Origin: Peptococcaceae bacterium
GTDB lineage: Bacteria > Bacillota > Peptococcia > Peptococcales > Peptococcaceae
Assembly (NCBI GenBank): GCA_900759105.1
Contig: CAAETY010000111.1
Span: forward strand, 1-7,322
Direction of reading: 5' to 3'
DNA: 7,322 bases
A program made the translations under genes and the position numbers. A model generated the notes under the pieces. It did no database searches. It was not told the DNA's origin and worked only from the letters and a program-made list of their open reading frames with translations. Of the stretch, positions 6,996 through 7,322 are shown in pieces. Position 1 is the first letter of the stretch, and each line of letters opens with the position of its first letter.

Positions 6996-7036
6996 AAAAA
7001 AGGTGGTTAAACCAACACAGATTTAACCATCTTTTT
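6996..7036 (+). terminator. Rho-independent terminator
   Basis: AGGTGGTTAAA (7001-7011) pairs with TTTAACCATCT (7022-7032) across a 10-base loop, with one G-T wobble. A T-run ends the structure (7032-7036). The A-run upstream (6996-7000) can extend the stem against the T-run, so it may also work in the other direction. It lies 55 bases after the fucI fragment stop and would end transcription of the whole four-gene unit. Confidence 0.8.
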
Positions 7037-7221
7037 ATATTAATTGTGGCAGTTTGTGGAAAACTATGGATAAGAAATATTATGCAGGTAAGATATATTA
7101 TGTCTATATGATAACCGAATCAAACAAATTTTTCCGTATTTAATATGGTAAATTAAAAGAATATGTATCCTCTTTGACCGTATCAGAGTAAATGTATTTT
7201 TTACCTTATTTGACCAATTTT
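7037..7221. other. AT-rich noncoding stretch
   Basis: No plausible coding frame, RNA gene or convincing promoter is visible here. TTTGACC occurs twice, near 7174 and 7209, without a matching -10. It looks like old intergenic sequence between the terminator and the right-hand IS end. Confidence 0.5.
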
Positions 7222-7246
7222 TGAAGCGAACCCCAAAATTTAGACA
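7222..7246 (-). repeat. Probable terminal inverted repeat of an IS3-family element
   Basis: The stretch begins with TG and contains AACCCCAAAATTTAGACA (7229-7246), resembling the CCCCAAAAxTTAGACA ends of IS3-family (IS150-like) elements. It sits just outside the stop codon of the - strand transposase, as expected for the 3' end. The other end lies beyond the window. Confidence 0.6.
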
Positions 7247-7256
7247 AAATTAAATA

Positions 7257-7322
7257 TTAACTTGCTTGTGAATGAGTTCGGTATTGTACCGGACTCATTC
7301 CTTTTAGCTTTAAAGAAATTCT
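7257..7322 (-). CDS. IS3-family transposase, C-terminal end (partial at window edge)
   Basis: The reverse strand reads RISLKLKGMSPVQYRTHSQA followed by Ser and a TAA (complement of 7257-7259). LKGMSPVQYR is the typical end of IS3-family orfB (rve-type DDE) transposases. Only 21 codons are in the window, so the group and integrity cannot be judged. The element is oriented so that its 3' end faces the operon, converging with it across the terminator. Confidence 0.85.
   Translation of the reverse strand, partial: RISLKLKGMSPVQYRTHSQAS

Noticed and set aside
1..7322. Composite transposon carrying the peptidase operon
   Set aside because: The two flanking element ends belong to different IS families and do not form a matched pair.

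Overview
The window looks like an accessory stretch from a Clostridia-type Bacillota (Gram-positive, probably gut-associated). This is inferred from the strong AAGGAG-type ribosome binding sites, moderate GC with AT-rich spacers, the protein families present (DUF6273-like, MucBP-like, M6 and M64 peptidases), and IS30- and IS3-type transposase ends. I cannot name the species from the sequence.

Layout, left to right. Positions 3-206 hold the C-terminal end of an IS30-family transposase cut by the window edge, with its probable element end near 216. A short AT-rich promoter region (about 241-273), carrying a small palindrome, leads into four tightly spaced genes on the + strand. They are a 70-residue BFD-like [2Fe-2S] protein (321-533), a secreted M6 metallopeptidase with a beta-propeller (551-2503, its frame continuing to 3424), a secreted 986-residue M64 (IgA-peptidase type) metallopeptidase with DUF6273-like and MucBP-like domains (3440-6400), and a 173-residue C-terminal fragment of L-fucose isomerase (6419-6940). 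A terminator-like hairpin with a T-run follows at 6996-7036. An AT-rich noncoding stretch then runs into the inward-facing 3' end of an IS3-family element (about 7222-7322, transposase on the - strand).

The core is a pair of exported zinc metallopeptidases with adhesion or recognition domains. Both end in a similar tail of about 80 residues, so they probably work on the same extracellular target, such as host glycoproteins, mucin or immunoglobulin. The target is inference.

Two things are broken or odd. The M6 gene has an in-frame TAA at 2501-2503, exactly between blades 4 and 5 of what reads as a seven-bladed propeller, and the frame stays open for another 306 codons. The fucose isomerase fragment has a good start and ribosome binding site, but only about the last third of the enzyme and one of its three metal ligands. 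The peptidase genes are also noticeably richer in GC than the fucI fragment and the flanks, which fits a mosaic, IS-bounded region. I see no CRISPR array, tRNA, rRNA or recognised defence system.
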